Source of the DNA: an uncultured Limosilactobacillus sp.
GTDB taxonomy: Bacteria > Bacillota > Bacilli > Lactobacillales > Lactobacillaceae
Length of the DNA: 64,000 nt
Assembly (NCBI RefSeq): GCF_934202705.1
Contig: NZ_CAKPYE010000004.1
Location: 62,001 to 126,000, forward strand
Direction: 5' to 3'
In this document: positions 8,360 to 14,828 of the stretch, piece by piece
Layout: the number at the start of each line of letters is the position of its first letter
Position numbering within the stretch: the first letter of the stretch is position 1
The notes under the pieces: model-generated
Databases searched by the model: none
Told to the model about the DNA's origin: nothing
What the model saw: only the letters and a program-made list of their open reading frames with translations
Program-made: the position numbers and the translations under genes

Positions 8360-8379
8360 TTGACATACACTTAAGTGTA
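8360..8379 (+). promoter_or_regulatory. -35 box with repressor operator O2
   Basis: TTGACA at 8360-8365 abuts operator TACACTTAAGTGTA at 8366-8379, so repressor here should block the rightward promoter. The -10 is weak (TTTCAT near 8383). Confidence 0.7.
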
Positions 8380-8403
8380 TGTTTTCATGTATTTAAGCTA
8401 ATG

Positions 8404-8417
8404 TACACTTGAGTGTA
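8404..8417. promoter_or_regulatory. Repressor operator O3
   Basis: TACACTTGAGTGTA, 19 bases before the cro-like start codon. Confidence 0.75.
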
Positions 8418-8435
8418 TAAAAAAGAGGTGAAATT

Positions 8436-8651
8436 ATGGATATTTTTTCAGAGGATGACCAACGGCAGTTATTGACCATTAAAGGACTTCACAGATTAAC
8501 CCGTAATGATTTAGCTGTTCAAATTGGTGTTTCTCAACCAACGATGACAAAACTTATTAACTCACCAGCACCAATGGCACTACAAAGTGATATTTATAAG
8601 CGGTTCAAAAATTGGCTGGAGAAACAAGTAGTTGCAACTCAGGATAAATAA
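8436..8651 (+). CDS. Cro-like small DNA-binding protein
   Basis: A 71-residue helix-turn-helix protein (RNDLAVQIGVSQPTMTKLIN is the recognition unit). It is the first rightward gene after the operators, with AGAGGTG 6 bases before its ATG. By position it should oppose the repressor and open the replication genes. Confidence 0.75.
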   Translation: MDIFSEDDQRQLLTIKGLHRLTRNDLAVQIGVSQPTMTKLINSPAPMALQSDIYKRFKNWLEKQVVATQDK

Positions 8652-8690
8652 AAAGCATCCGTTTTGGTCGGATGCCAGGGAGGTGATGGA

Positions 8691-9317
8691 ATGCACGATT
8701 TAGTTTTCATTGGTTCCGTGAATGATGAGCCGTATACCACCGATAAAATTATTTCTGATTACAGTGGTAACTCACTTCATGCGGTAAAGAATTTAATTTA
8801 CGAACACAAAGCCGATTTTGAAGAATATGGAATTTTGTCATTTGAAATGACTAAATTAAACGGGCGGGGACGTCCTCGCAAGACTTATCATCTTAACGAA
8901 ATGCAAGCAACGTTGTTGATAACCTACCTTGATAACACCGAACAGGTCAGAGAGTTTAAGAAACGACTGGTCAGGGCTTTCTTTCAAATGAGGAATGAAA
9001 AGCTGGAGCAAGTCAGAAATAGGGTTGCTGGTATTCCACAACGGCGCACCCTTACGGATGCAATTCAGCAATGGCAACATGGCAATCATTGGAGCTATAA
9101 GACCATTACTGATTTACTGCTGAAACAAGTAACTGGTATGAATGCTAAACAGCTTAAGGCGTCAAGACACGTTAAGAATGCAATGGATGGTTTAACGACT
9201 GTTGAGCAAGCAAGATACCAGCAACTAGAAAATATTGTGATCGGATTTATTGGCTTGAATAAAACTTATGACCAGGTCAAGGGGATTTTGTTATTAACTG
9301 CTGGTCAGGCTGTTTAA
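8691..9317 (+). CDS. Rha-family phage regulatory protein
   Basis: 208 residues. The N-terminal domain (DEPYTTDKIISDYSGNS ... GRPRKTYHLNEMQATLL ... FKKRLVRAFFQMRNE) matches the pRha domain of phage antirepressor-like regulators; the C-terminal half contains RTLTDAIQQW and may be a second DNA-binding part. The start at 8691 is set by AGGGAGGTGA; an in-frame TTG at 8664 would lie inside a GCATCC/GGATGC hairpin (8655-8676). It is the first large gene of the rightward early operon. Confidence 0.85.
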   Translation: MHDLVFIGSVNDEPYTTDKIISDYSGNSLHAVKNLIYEHKADFEEYGILSFEMTKLNGRGRPRKTYHLNEMQATLLITYLDNTEQVREFKKRLVRAFFQMRNEKLEQVRNRVAGIPQRRTLTDAIQQWQHGNHWSYKTITDLLLKQVTGMNAKQLKASRHVKNAMDGLTTVEQARYQQLENIVIGFIGLNKTYDQVKGILLLTAGQAV

Positions 9318-9338
9318 AAATTTTGGAGGTATTTAATC

Positions 9339-9680
9339 ATGGAAAGCGCACAAAACATTGTGATTTTGGCACAAGGCGATCAAGTTTATTGCGAAAAGGC
9401 GGTTTATACCGCTACTAAAAAGGGGCTGGAATTAACCGAACTGCTGGACAATAAAGACGGTCAAAACAAGATTTTTGCTAACCGTCAAGCTGACGGCAAG
9501 AGCATCCTACCGCTTGCGGGTAATGAAATGATCAGTTACGCAGGCGAGGGATATTTATTTGCACAAGTTGATCCATCAATTAATAATTCTCATGTTTTGG
9601 TATGGGACGATGGTTTACAAATTGCCCTCAATGAAAGACGCACCAAAGATGATTTTGTAATTGTTGGTTCTCAAAAGTAA
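9339..9680 (+). CDS. Hypothetical protein of the early operon
   Basis: 113 residues, soluble, strong TTGGAGGT site before the ATG. No domain recognised; acidic C-terminal half with VLVWDDGLQIALNERR. It lies 21 bases after rha and is presumably cotranscribed. Confidence 0.7.
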   Translation: MESAQNIVILAQGDQVYCEKAVYTATKKGLELTELLDNKDGQNKIFANRQADGKSILPLAGNEMISYAGEGYLFAQVDPSINNSHVLVWDDGLQIALNERRTKDDFVIVGSQK

Positions 9681-9694
9681 AGGCGGTGTTAATC

Positions 9695-9916
9695 GTGATT
9701 GATGTAAAAGATATTGCATTAACAGAAAGTGATCGTAACGAAGCAAAGCATGTTCTACATGTTTTTCAATCGGGGGGGGCAAAAGTCCCATTTCTGAATA
9801 GCTACGATCAACACACAATAGATTTAGCAATCAAGATCATTAACAAGTTACTGGAACCAAAACCGCACCCCATTATCACGGTTTCACTTGACGAGTTTTT
9901 TACACGATGGGGCTAG
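9695..9916 (+). CDS. Hypothetical protein with a G8 tract
   Basis: 73 residues from the GTG at 9695, which has AAAGGCGGTG at proper spacing; a GTG at 9686 overlaps that site and is less likely. The gene contains eight consecutive G at 9772-9779, encoding part of SGGA. The C-terminal part, PHPIITVSLDEFFTRWG, could be a short docking segment. Function unknown. Confidence 0.6.
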   Translation: MIDVKDIALTESDRNEAKHVLHVFQSGGAKVPFLNSYDQHTIDLAIKIINKLLEPKPHPIITVSLDEFFTRWG

Positions 9917-9938
9917 TTAGAAAGTGAGGTAATTAAAT

Positions 9939-10205
9939 ATGGAATTTACATTCACCATTCCCGATAGTGCTTTACAAGACGCATTGACGGAACGCATGAA
10001 AACTTATAAACCAGTTGATCCGTTTCCCGCAATCATGGACAAAAAGACCGCATCTAAATTTTTAGGATGTGGACGGGCAACCCTTGATAAGTGGATCAAA
10101 GAATATGATGACTTCCCTGTTGCCGTAATTGGTGGTAGCTATCGTTTTACTAAGTCAGACCTAGAGCAATGGGTCAAGTTACGCAGTCAGAAACACAGTC
10201 ATTAA
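9939..10205 (+). CDS. Excisionase-like helix-turn-helix protein
   Basis: 88 residues. Residues ~32-85 form a MerR/HTH_17 excisionase-type winged helix: MDKKTASKFLGCGRATLDKW ... GGSYRFTKSDLEQWVK. GTGAGG precedes the ATG. Such proteins bend att DNA as Xis or activate transcription (AlpA-like). It is located in the rightward operon, not beside int, so both roles are possible. Confidence 0.78.
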   Translation: MEFTFTIPDSALQDALTERMKTYKPVDPFPAIMDKKTASKFLGCGRATLDKWIKEYDDFPVAVIGGSYRFTKSDLEQWVKLRSQKHSH

Positions 10206-10212
10206 TAACCAT

Positions 10213-10244
10213 AGCTAACCAGCGCAGTGTTATGTATTTGAATG
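10213..10244 (+). repeat. 32-bp dispersed repeat, copy 2
   Basis: Matches 6922-6953 with one G-to-A change. It fills the gap between the excisionase-like gene and the next gene. Confidence 0.85.
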
Positions 10245-10251
10245 GGTGGAC

Positions 10252-10458
10252 ATGATGAGAACACAAATCCGAAACGATTTAAATTTATGTATGGATATAG
10301 AACTGACCAAGAACGGCGCTTTATTACTCTGGATAATTTTAAACACGATTATTTGGGCATATTTTAGCCCTTATGCCGTTTTGACAGTTCATGTTGTAGA
10401 AATACTAAGGTGGTTTAAAAGTCACTGGAGAATTGAAATAAAGGGGGTTAATGAATGA
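10252..10458 (+). CDS. Small membrane protein, unknown
   Basis: About 68 residues with one or two hydrophobic segments (NGALLLWIILNTIIWAYF and YAVLTVHVVEIL) and a basic tail. ATG at 10252 or 10255 follows GGGTGG; GTG 10246 is also in frame. Its end overlaps the next ATG. Confidence 0.6.
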   Translation: MMRTQIRNDLNLCMDIELTKNGALLLWIILNTIIWAYFSPYAVLTVHVVEILRWFKSHWRIEIKGVNE

Positions 10459-10832
10459 CAGAACATCAACTAACGCTGTTTACGATGCCGACAATTGATC
10501 AACAAGCCATCAAAGGTGAAACTGACATCGAACGTCAAGTATTAAAACTGTTGCCGTATGGGTCAGAGAAGCCCATATCACGCAGCAGGGTTGCGGATGC
10601 CTTAGGAACCGATGTAAGAGCTGTTAGCAATATTATTGCCCATTTGACTAACGAAGGTTTTCCAATTGGAATGGACAACGGCTACTACTTAATCAGCACC
10701 GAAGAGGAGCTAAACCGCACATATACCAACATCCGCACTTCTGGTCTTTCGATGATGTTAAGGGCGGAACGCTTGAAACAGAACTACTACAACCAATTTA
10801 AAGACAATAAAAAAGCCGTTCACGCTGACTAA
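10455..10832 (+). CDS. Winged-helix DNA-binding protein
   Basis: 125 residues. The central part (ERQVLKLLPYGSEKPISRSR, then VADALGTDVRAVSNIIAHLT and a GYYLIS wing) is a winged helix. The ATG overlaps the upstream stop by 4 bases (ATGA), with AAGGGGGTTA upstream. It is probably a phage-type replication or regulatory accessory; a specific role cannot be assigned. Confidence 0.65.
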   Translation: MTEHQLTLFTMPTIDQQAIKGETDIERQVLKLLPYGSEKPISRSRVADALGTDVRAVSNIIAHLTNEGFPIGMDNGYYLISTEEELNRTYTNIRTSGLSMMLRAERLKQNYYNQFKDNKKAVHAD

Positions 10833-10915
10833 TAACCACAAGAGCAAGCGGGAACGACTTTGAGAAGATGACATTATCATACTAGATAATGCACCTAAAC
10901 CAGAAAGATGTATTT

Positions 10916-10942
10916 AGAGCGGGTTTAGAACCCCGCTTTATT
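10916..10942 (+). terminator. Terminator of the early operon
   Basis: AGCGGG pairs with CCCGCT over a short loop, followed by TTTATT. It separates the early operon from the replication gene. Confidence 0.6.
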
Positions 10943-10991
10943 CATATTACCAGAATTTAAAAATTTAGTTAATTGGTATGGTGAGCAAATT

Positions 10992-11612
10992 ATGAGCAGT
11001 GAAGAAAGAATTAAATTAAAAACGCCCATAATTAAGCTACCGTTGGCGTTGGTTCAGAGTGTTAAACCATCATCAACGATTTTATATGCAAAATTATTGG
11101 CGCTTAATCGAAAATTTAAAATAATAAACGCAAGTCGTAAGACACTAGCGCAGTATCAGCATTGCGGTGTTGATTATATCAGTAAACAAATACTGGAATT
11201 ATCTAATTTAGGATGGGTAACCGTTGAATATAACCATTCTGGAGGAAAAACAACATGGCAACTTTTTCCCTTGATGAGAAACCAAAAACCGTATTTAGCG
11301 ATGCCTTATCAGATATTGAATGATGTTCAACGGGGGCTTTTGAATTACCGTGAAGCGATAATTTGCGGTCTGATATATGATGATGTATTCAAACATGGTC
11401 AACGTCAAAGCGCCTTATCTAATCAAAATATAGCTTTGACACTGAATATAAGTAAAAGAGCAGTCATACGTAATCTAAAACAATTGTACCAAAAAAATTA
11501 TATATTCTATTTGGAAAACGATGATCACCAAAGAGCATTAGAGCTGAACCTTGATTATCAATCTGAAAAAGAAGCTTCAGAATTTTTTAACGAATTGAAC
11601 GAAGATTACTGA
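10992..11612 (+). CDS. Candidate replication initiator
   Basis: 206 residues with two winged-helix-like parts: IINASRKTLAQYQHCGVDYI in the N-terminal half and QNIALTLNISKRAVIRNLKQ in the C-terminal half, joined by a PYLAMPYQIL segment. This double winged-helix plan resembles Rep proteins of iteron plasmids and some phages. Four 22-bp iterons start 18 bases after its stop. The initiator role is inferred from that arrangement; a transcription regulator is possible. The ATG follows GGTGAG. Confidence 0.6.
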   Translation: MSSEERIKLKTPIIKLPLALVQSVKPSSTILYAKLLALNRKFKIINASRKTLAQYQHCGVDYISKQILELSNLGWVTVEYNHSGGKTTWQLFPLMRNQKPYLAMPYQILNDVQRGLLNYREAIICGLIYDDVFKHGQRQSALSNQNIALTLNISKRAVIRNLKQLYQKNYIFYLENDDHQRALELNLDYQSEKEASEFFNELNEDY

Positions 11613-11630
11613 GGCATTTAATTTTCAATG

Positions 11631-11720
11631 TAGGGGGTGTCATTTTGTACAGCTAGGGGTGTCAAATCATACAACTAGGGGTGTCATTTTGTACAGCAGG
11701 GGGGTGTCATTTAGTACGAC
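11631..11720 (+). repeat. Iteron array, four ~22-bp direct repeats
   Basis: Units start at 11631, 11654, 11676 and 11698. The consensus begins TAGGGGTGTCATTTTGTACA and ends GC; unit 2 has TCAAATCATACA in place of TCATTTTGTACA. Each unit has TGT...ACA dyad symmetry. Placed directly after the candidate rep gene, this looks like the element origin. Confidence 0.75.
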
Positions 11721-11918
11721 CAATAATAACTTTAAAATAAGGTCACGGGACGAAAAATAAGGTTGTTCCCTACTGGTCACAACGAGAAATAAGGTCATGA
11801 TTTCATGATCATGACCGCAGAGCCGTTGACTGAAAAACCGTTCACGGGTAACCCGTTATCGGGCAAAGCCTTTATAACAGCCTTTTAACCTACTTAATAT
11901 TTTTAATGGGGGTATTTA

Positions 11919-11990
11919 GTGGAGTAAAAGGTAGAGAAGATGGTGGAGGACTTCATGGAGTAAAGTGTGGAGAAGATAGTGGAGTAAGGG
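11919..11990 (+). repeat. 12-bp repeat array A, six units
   Basis: Six contiguous 12-bp units with a GTGGAG start and a variable second half: GTGGAGTAAAAG, GTAGAGAAGATG, GTGGAGGACTTC, ATGGAGTAAAGT, GTGGAGAAGATA, GTGGAGTAAGGG. Confidence 0.8.
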
Positions 11991-12040
11991 ACGTTGAAAC
12001 AATCATCAACGCCCCTTACTGCTTATCTGACAGTATTTGT

Positions 12041-12160
12041 CTATGTAAACTAGCTTGTAAACCAACATGACAACTAACATGTAAACCACCTTGTAAACTA
12101 CTAGGTACATCGTTAGATACAGAGTTAGGTACACCATTAGATACACTGCTAATTACACTA
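12041..12160 (+). repeat. 12-bp repeat array B, ten units
   Basis: Ten contiguous degenerate 12-bp units, for example CTATGTAAACTA, ACATGTAAACCA, CCTTGTAAACTA, TTAGGTACACCA and CTAATTACACTA. Its complement has an AGTTTAC core similar to array D. Confidence 0.8.
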
Positions 12161-12318
12161 TTATCACTAATAACATCCGTGAGCCTTGATATTACGCAAT
12201 CGGACAACCTTGCCGAATGGAGTTGCCCGAAGCAAAAAATGCACACCATAGCCGTTTAGATAGCTGGATATAGCTGATAGATAGTTGCATGGCATTGCTA
12301 CAACTGACAACATCAAAT

Positions 12319-12366
12319 AGTAACAGAGTTAGTAACAGAGATAGTAGCGGAGATAGTAACAGAGAT
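12319..12366 (+). repeat. 12-bp repeat array C, four units
   Basis: AGTAACAGAGTT, AGTAACAGAGAT, AGTAGCGGAGAT, AGTAACAGAGAT, head to tail without gaps. Confidence 0.85.
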
Positions 12367-12633
12367 GTTTCACGTCATTGTTTCACACAAGGGCGAATGC
12401 CTTTCACTCATAGCCCGAAGAGAACACTATTGTTTTATCCTGCTAATTCTTAAATTTTGCCTTGCTATGAAATGAGTATCAGGGAACTAATATAAATTAT
12501 CATGCAACCCCTAAAGTTGATTAGAGAGCCTTAAAATGAGAATTAGAACATAACAAAAAAGCCCATTGCCCTGTAATCATGTTTGAGCTTGTCAGCAGTT
12601 AATAATGGCGGAAATGTCGCATCATAAAAAGGT

Positions 12634-12684
12634 GACATTTGTGACACCCTAAAAAGAATTCAGACATTTCAGACACCCTAAAAA
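12634..12684 (-). repeat. Pair of inverted iteron-like sites
   Basis: Two 22-bp direct copies start at 12634 and 12663, 29 bases apart, differing at two positions. On the minus strand both read TTTTTAGGGTGTC, so the AGGGTGTC core of the iterons recurs here in the opposite orientation just before a gene start. Confidence 0.65.
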
Positions 12685-12697
12685 AAGAGGTAATAAA

Positions 12698-12862
12698 ATG
12701 ACAATTTTAAATAGTTTTAATGATTGGATGTTGTACCGCTTAATTGCTAACGTCTTTCATATCACACTAGACCAAGCCTATTGGCGTACCAACATAGTAA
12801 TGCTGATCATTGTAGCTTTGGTGGTAATGGTTTACGAGATAGTGGAGTATAAGCGTTCATGA
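12698..12862 (+). CDS. 54-residue membrane protein
   Basis: MTILNSFNDWMLYRLIANVF leads to a hydrophobic segment (IVMLIIVALVVMVYEIV) and ends EYKRS. AAGAGGTAATAAA precedes the ATG. No family recognised. Confidence 0.65.
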   Translation: MTILNSFNDWMLYRLIANVFHITLDQAYWRTNIVMLIIVALVVMVYEIVEYKRS

Positions 12863-12968
12863 CATCCGTTTATAACATGGTTACACCGACAAATGCTAAT
12901 GTACTGAAAAGATTGTTATATCAACGAACAATGGAAAAATGATATAAACATTAGGCGGAAAAGGGTAC

Positions 12969-12994
12969 AAAAAAAGACCTTATGCAAGGTCTTA
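12969..12994 (-). terminator. Terminator of the dinJ-yafQ operon
   Basis: On the minus strand, AAGACCTT-GCAT-AAGGTCTT followed by TTTTTT. Confidence 0.88.
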
Positions 12995-12999
12995 GCAAA

Positions 13000-13299
13000 T
13001 TATCTTAAAATGTGGTCATGGTCACCAGTTTTAAGCAAGTCGAGAATATGCAAGTCTATTTCATTATTGCGAATTTGATAAACCATGATCCAATTATCAT
13101 TGTATGAACGGTCAACGTGTAATTCTCGCAGTGATTTGTATTTCCCTTTAAGCTGGTGGTCTTTATGCTTATGAATTAGTTCATCCGTAGCACCATTAAC
13201 AATTAGAGTAATGACATGCTTAAGTTTATCCATGTCATAATGCTTGCGTTTTAGACGCTTATAATCACGCTTAAATTCAGAAGTTCGATTAATAATCAT
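13000..13299 (-). CDS. yafQ: YafQ-family mRNA interferase toxin
   Basis: 99 residues, RelE/ParE superfamily, YafQ subgroup: FKRDYKRLKRK, LKGKYKSLRELHVD, NDNWIMVYQIRNNEIDLHIL and a C-terminal TGDHDHIL. YafQ cleaves mRNA on the ribosome; the catalytic His residues fall in the HxxD and C-terminal DH segments. It starts 3 bases after the antitoxin stop. It may stabilise the island. Confidence 0.9.
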   Translation of the reverse strand: MIINRTSEFKRDYKRLKRKHYDMDKLKHVITLIVNGATDELIHKHKDHQLKGKYKSLRELHVDRSYNDNWIMVYQIRNNEIDLHILDLLKTGDHDHILR

Positions 13300-13302
13300 G
13301 AG

Positions 13303-13557
13303 TTAGTCGTCCTCGTTTAAGTCATTGAAAAGATCATCAACCGAATTGAAAGACCTGTAATCACCCTTGTTAAGTTCAGCTAATGAACGATCAAGACCGT
13401 TTTCATTGGTAACATCGAACGGGATACCGTTAGTTTTAACGACTTTCTTTAAATAAATTCTGATACCAGTTGAGAAGTCCATACCTAGATCATCAAAGAC
13501 CTTTAAAGAACTTTTGTAAGTTTCATCATCAACACGGATGCTATGCGATTTCGTCAT
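13303..13557 (-). CDS. dinJ: RelB/DinJ-family antitoxin
   Basis: 84 residues with an N-terminal ribbon-helix-helix (SHSIRVDDETYKSSLKVFDD) and an acidic C-terminal tail that should neutralise YafQ. GGGAGG precedes the ATG. Minus-strand TGTACA and TATAAT with a 17-base spacer lie upstream, overlapped by GTATATAC-type palindromes that probably serve autoregulation. Confidence 0.9.
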   Translation of the reverse strand: MTKSHSIRVDDETYKSSLKVFDDLGMDFSTGIRIYLKKVVKTNGIPFDVTNENGLDRSLAELNKGDYRSFNSVDDLFNDLNEDD

Positions 13558-13574
13558 ATTATCAGCCTCCCTTT

Positions 13575-13615
13575 AAATTTATTATAATACATTGTATATA
13601 CACTGTACATACAAC
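13575..13615 (-). promoter_or_regulatory. Promoter/operator of dinJ-yafQ
   Basis: The complement carries TGTACA-N17-TATAAT, and the spacer holds the near-palindrome GTGTATATACAATG. Confidence 0.55.
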
Positions 13616-13627
13616 GGAGGAGATAAA

Positions 13628-13714
13628 ATGCTATGCTTTTTATTTTGGTGGTTTGAGTTCGTATTGTTAATAATAGGATTGGTAATTCTGTATTTTGTGA
13701 GGTGGAAACGATGA
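13628..13714 (+). CDS. 28-residue membrane peptide
   Basis: MLCFLFWWFEFVLLIIGL continues to YFVRWKR: one membrane segment and a basic end. ACGGAGGAGATAAA before the ATG is one of the best ribosome binding sites of the island. Its stop overlaps the next start (ATGA, 13711-13714). Confidence 0.6.
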   Translation: MLCFLFWWFEFVLLIIGLVILYFVRWKR

Positions 13715-13797
13715 GCGCAAACATGGTTAATAATTTAGCATTTGGTTTTCTATTAGGGGTACTTATTCAATTCATTTTCTCGCAGTTCAAAAGATAG
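13711..13797 (+). CDS. 28-residue membrane peptide, coupled
   Basis: MSANMVNNLAFGFLLGVL and a short hydrophobic continuation, ending SQFKR. Same length and basic-end design as its upstream partner, and translationally coupled to it. Function unknown; holin-like or toxin-like activity cannot be excluded. Confidence 0.55.
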   Translation: MSANMVNNLAFGFLLGVLIQFIFSQFKR

Positions 13798-13817
13798 TTA
13801 AAAGAACTAGGCTGGTT

Positions 13818-13889
13818 AGTTTAAGTAACAGTTTAATTAATGGTTTAAATAGTAGTTTAAGTAACGATTTAACTAGCGATTTAATTATG
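13818..13889 (+). repeat. 12-bp repeat array D, six units
   Basis: AGTTTAAGTAAC, AGTTTAATTAAT, GGTTTAAATAGT, AGTTTAAGTAAC, GATTTAACTAGC, GATTTAATTATG. The array ends just before the GGAGGT of the next gene, so it forms that gene's upstream region. Confidence 0.85.
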
Positions 13890-13903
13890 TTTGGAGGTAA
13901 CGC

Positions 13904-14287
13904 ATGGGGTGGTATAAAGGACAATATGTATTTAGTAATCGGAGCTTGGCACAATGGTTTGATATGAACCACCACAAGAAAGATAACTATTTCAGAATTA
14001 GAAACCGTGACCAAGCGGATGAGAGCGTAGTTAAGTTTGTTTATGCTCCGAATGTAGTTAAAAATCGTCGTTTGTATGCACCGTGCGCAACGATCTATAA
14101 ACATTATTTAGACTATTGTAGTCAGCGAGAAATAGAACCGTTAAATAACCGCCAATTTAAAAAGAATATGCAACTACTAGGCTTTGTCTATCAGAAACAT
14201 CATCGCTTTTATGCTGGTTACTATCAGAATAAAGTAACCACCGCCTATAAGAACATCGGTATTAGGTCACAAAATAAGAACAAATAA
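13904..14287 (+). CDS. Protein with a D5-primase-like C-terminal winged helix
   Basis: 127 residues. IYKHYLDYCSQREIEPLNNR followed by QFKKNMQLLGF fits the winged-helix tail found at the C-terminus of phage and satellite D5-type primase-helicases. The N-terminal ~60 residues (KGQYVFSNRSLAQWFDMNHH) do not contain a helicase, and no Walker motif is present. It could be a stand-alone origin-binding adapter or the remnant of a pri-rep gene. GGAGGT lies 7 bases before the ATG. Confidence 0.6.
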   Translation: MGWYKGQYVFSNRSLAQWFDMNHHKKDNYFRIRNRDQADESVVKFVYAPNVVKNRRLYAPCATIYKHYLDYCSQREIEPLNNRQFKKNMQLLGFVYQKHHRFYAGYYQNKVTTAYKNIGIRSQNKNK

Positions 14288-14409
14288 ATCTGTTCCGTAC
14301 CTTGTCCAATTCTGAAATGCTGATATAACGGTGATCTGGTTAAATTAATATGCACAAAATTGCACATTATTAGGGATGTTCGTAGTCGTTAAAACATAGG
14401 AGGTTAGTA

Positions 14410-14505
14410 ATGTTACTATTCTTTAACGGTCAATTTCTACCGTATGGGGTTGGTATTTTATGGCTGGTGTTAGTGGTGATTTATCTAGTGCATTTGTTCC
14501 GATGA
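14410..14505 (+). CDS. 31-residue membrane peptide
   Basis: MLLFFNGQFLPYGVGILWL then a hydrophobic stretch ending HLFR. AGGAGG lies 7 bases before the ATG. It overlaps the next start by ATGA. Confidence 0.55.
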   Translation: MLLFFNGQFLPYGVGILWLVLVVIYLVHLFR

Positions 14506-14645
14506 AACAACCTGTAAAAATACGGTTTATTTTTCTATTAGTAGTTACATATCATTGCGCATGCCTGGTTACTTATAATCACTGGTATAACAGCATTAAG
14601 TGGATGAATGTAACGCATTTTAGATCAATAATAGAGACTTTTTGA
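14502..14645 (+). CDS. 47-residue membrane protein, coupled
   Basis: MKQPVKIRFIFLLVVTYHCA with one membrane segment and a soluble tail. The frame is open from 14460, but the ATG at 14502 is coupled to the upstream stop. Third such tiny membrane gene pair or unit in 2 kb; function unknown. Confidence 0.5.
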   Translation: MKQPVKIRFIFLLVVTYHCACLVTYNHWYNSIKWMNVTHFRSIIETF

Positions 14646-14713
14646 GCTGGTATATTTTCCGTTAAAAAATGTTGGAATTTCTGAACAATCGTAGTTAAAA
14701 AGCCGTTGGTCAA

Positions 14714-14797
14714 TTGCTGACTAACGGCTTAATTCTTAGTGTTGTAATAACGCTGGTTTCTGTTGGCTTTTGGGTACTAAAAAAGCGCCCTAAATAG
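14714..14797 (+). CDS. Par/Fst-like type I toxin candidate, copy 1 (possibly decayed)
   Basis: 27 residues from a TTG: a membrane helix (LILSVVITLVSVGFWVL) then KKRPK. The TTG lies in the loop of an AAGCCGTT/AACGGCTT hairpin (14701-14727) and has no clear ribosome binding site. The plus transcript would end at 14829-14861. An overlapping minus-strand RNA would end at 14779-14803. The antisense promoter seems to have lost ~11 bases relative to copy 2, so this copy may be inactive. Confidence 0.45.
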   Translation: MLTNGLILSVVITLVSVGFWVLKKRPK

Positions 14798-14803
14798 GCG
14801 CTT
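14779..14803 (-). terminator. Terminator of antisense RNA, copy 1
   Basis: On the minus strand, AAGCGCC-TATTTA-GGGCGCTT followed by TTTT; it lies across the toxin stop codon. Confidence 0.75.
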
Positions 14804-14828
14804 ACCATAAACAATGAGTAGACCATCG

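Larger units (their letters stand above)
11613..12697. other. 1.1-kb non-coding replication region
   Basis: No convincing gene is present. It holds the iterons, three ATAAGGT(C/T) repeats near 11736-11797, three arrays of 12-bp repeats and a pair of inverted iteron-like sites before the next gene. A minus-strand open frame at 12016-12249 is a by-product of the repeats. Confidence 0.6.

Noticed and set aside
10833..10991. Additional gene between the winged-helix and replication genes
   Set aside because: Only a terminator and a short AT-rich upstream region are seen.
11906..12070. 54-codon plus-strand frame from an ATG at 11906 covering array A
   Set aside because: No ribosome binding site, and composition follows the repeat rather than a protein.
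12016..12249. 77-residue minus-strand frame
   Set aside because: It is almost wholly made of the 12-bp array B, has low-complexity content (VSNGVPNSVSND) and no convincing ribosome site.
11631..12366. Possible CRISPR array
   Set aside because: Repeats are contiguous or 22-bp iterons with no unique spacers, and there are no cas genes in the window.
12363..12382. TGTTTCACGT resembling a ParB (parS) site
   Set aside because: Only one half of the 16-bp palindrome is present; the second half is replaced by CATTG, and a second GTTTCAC is in direct, not inverted, orientation.
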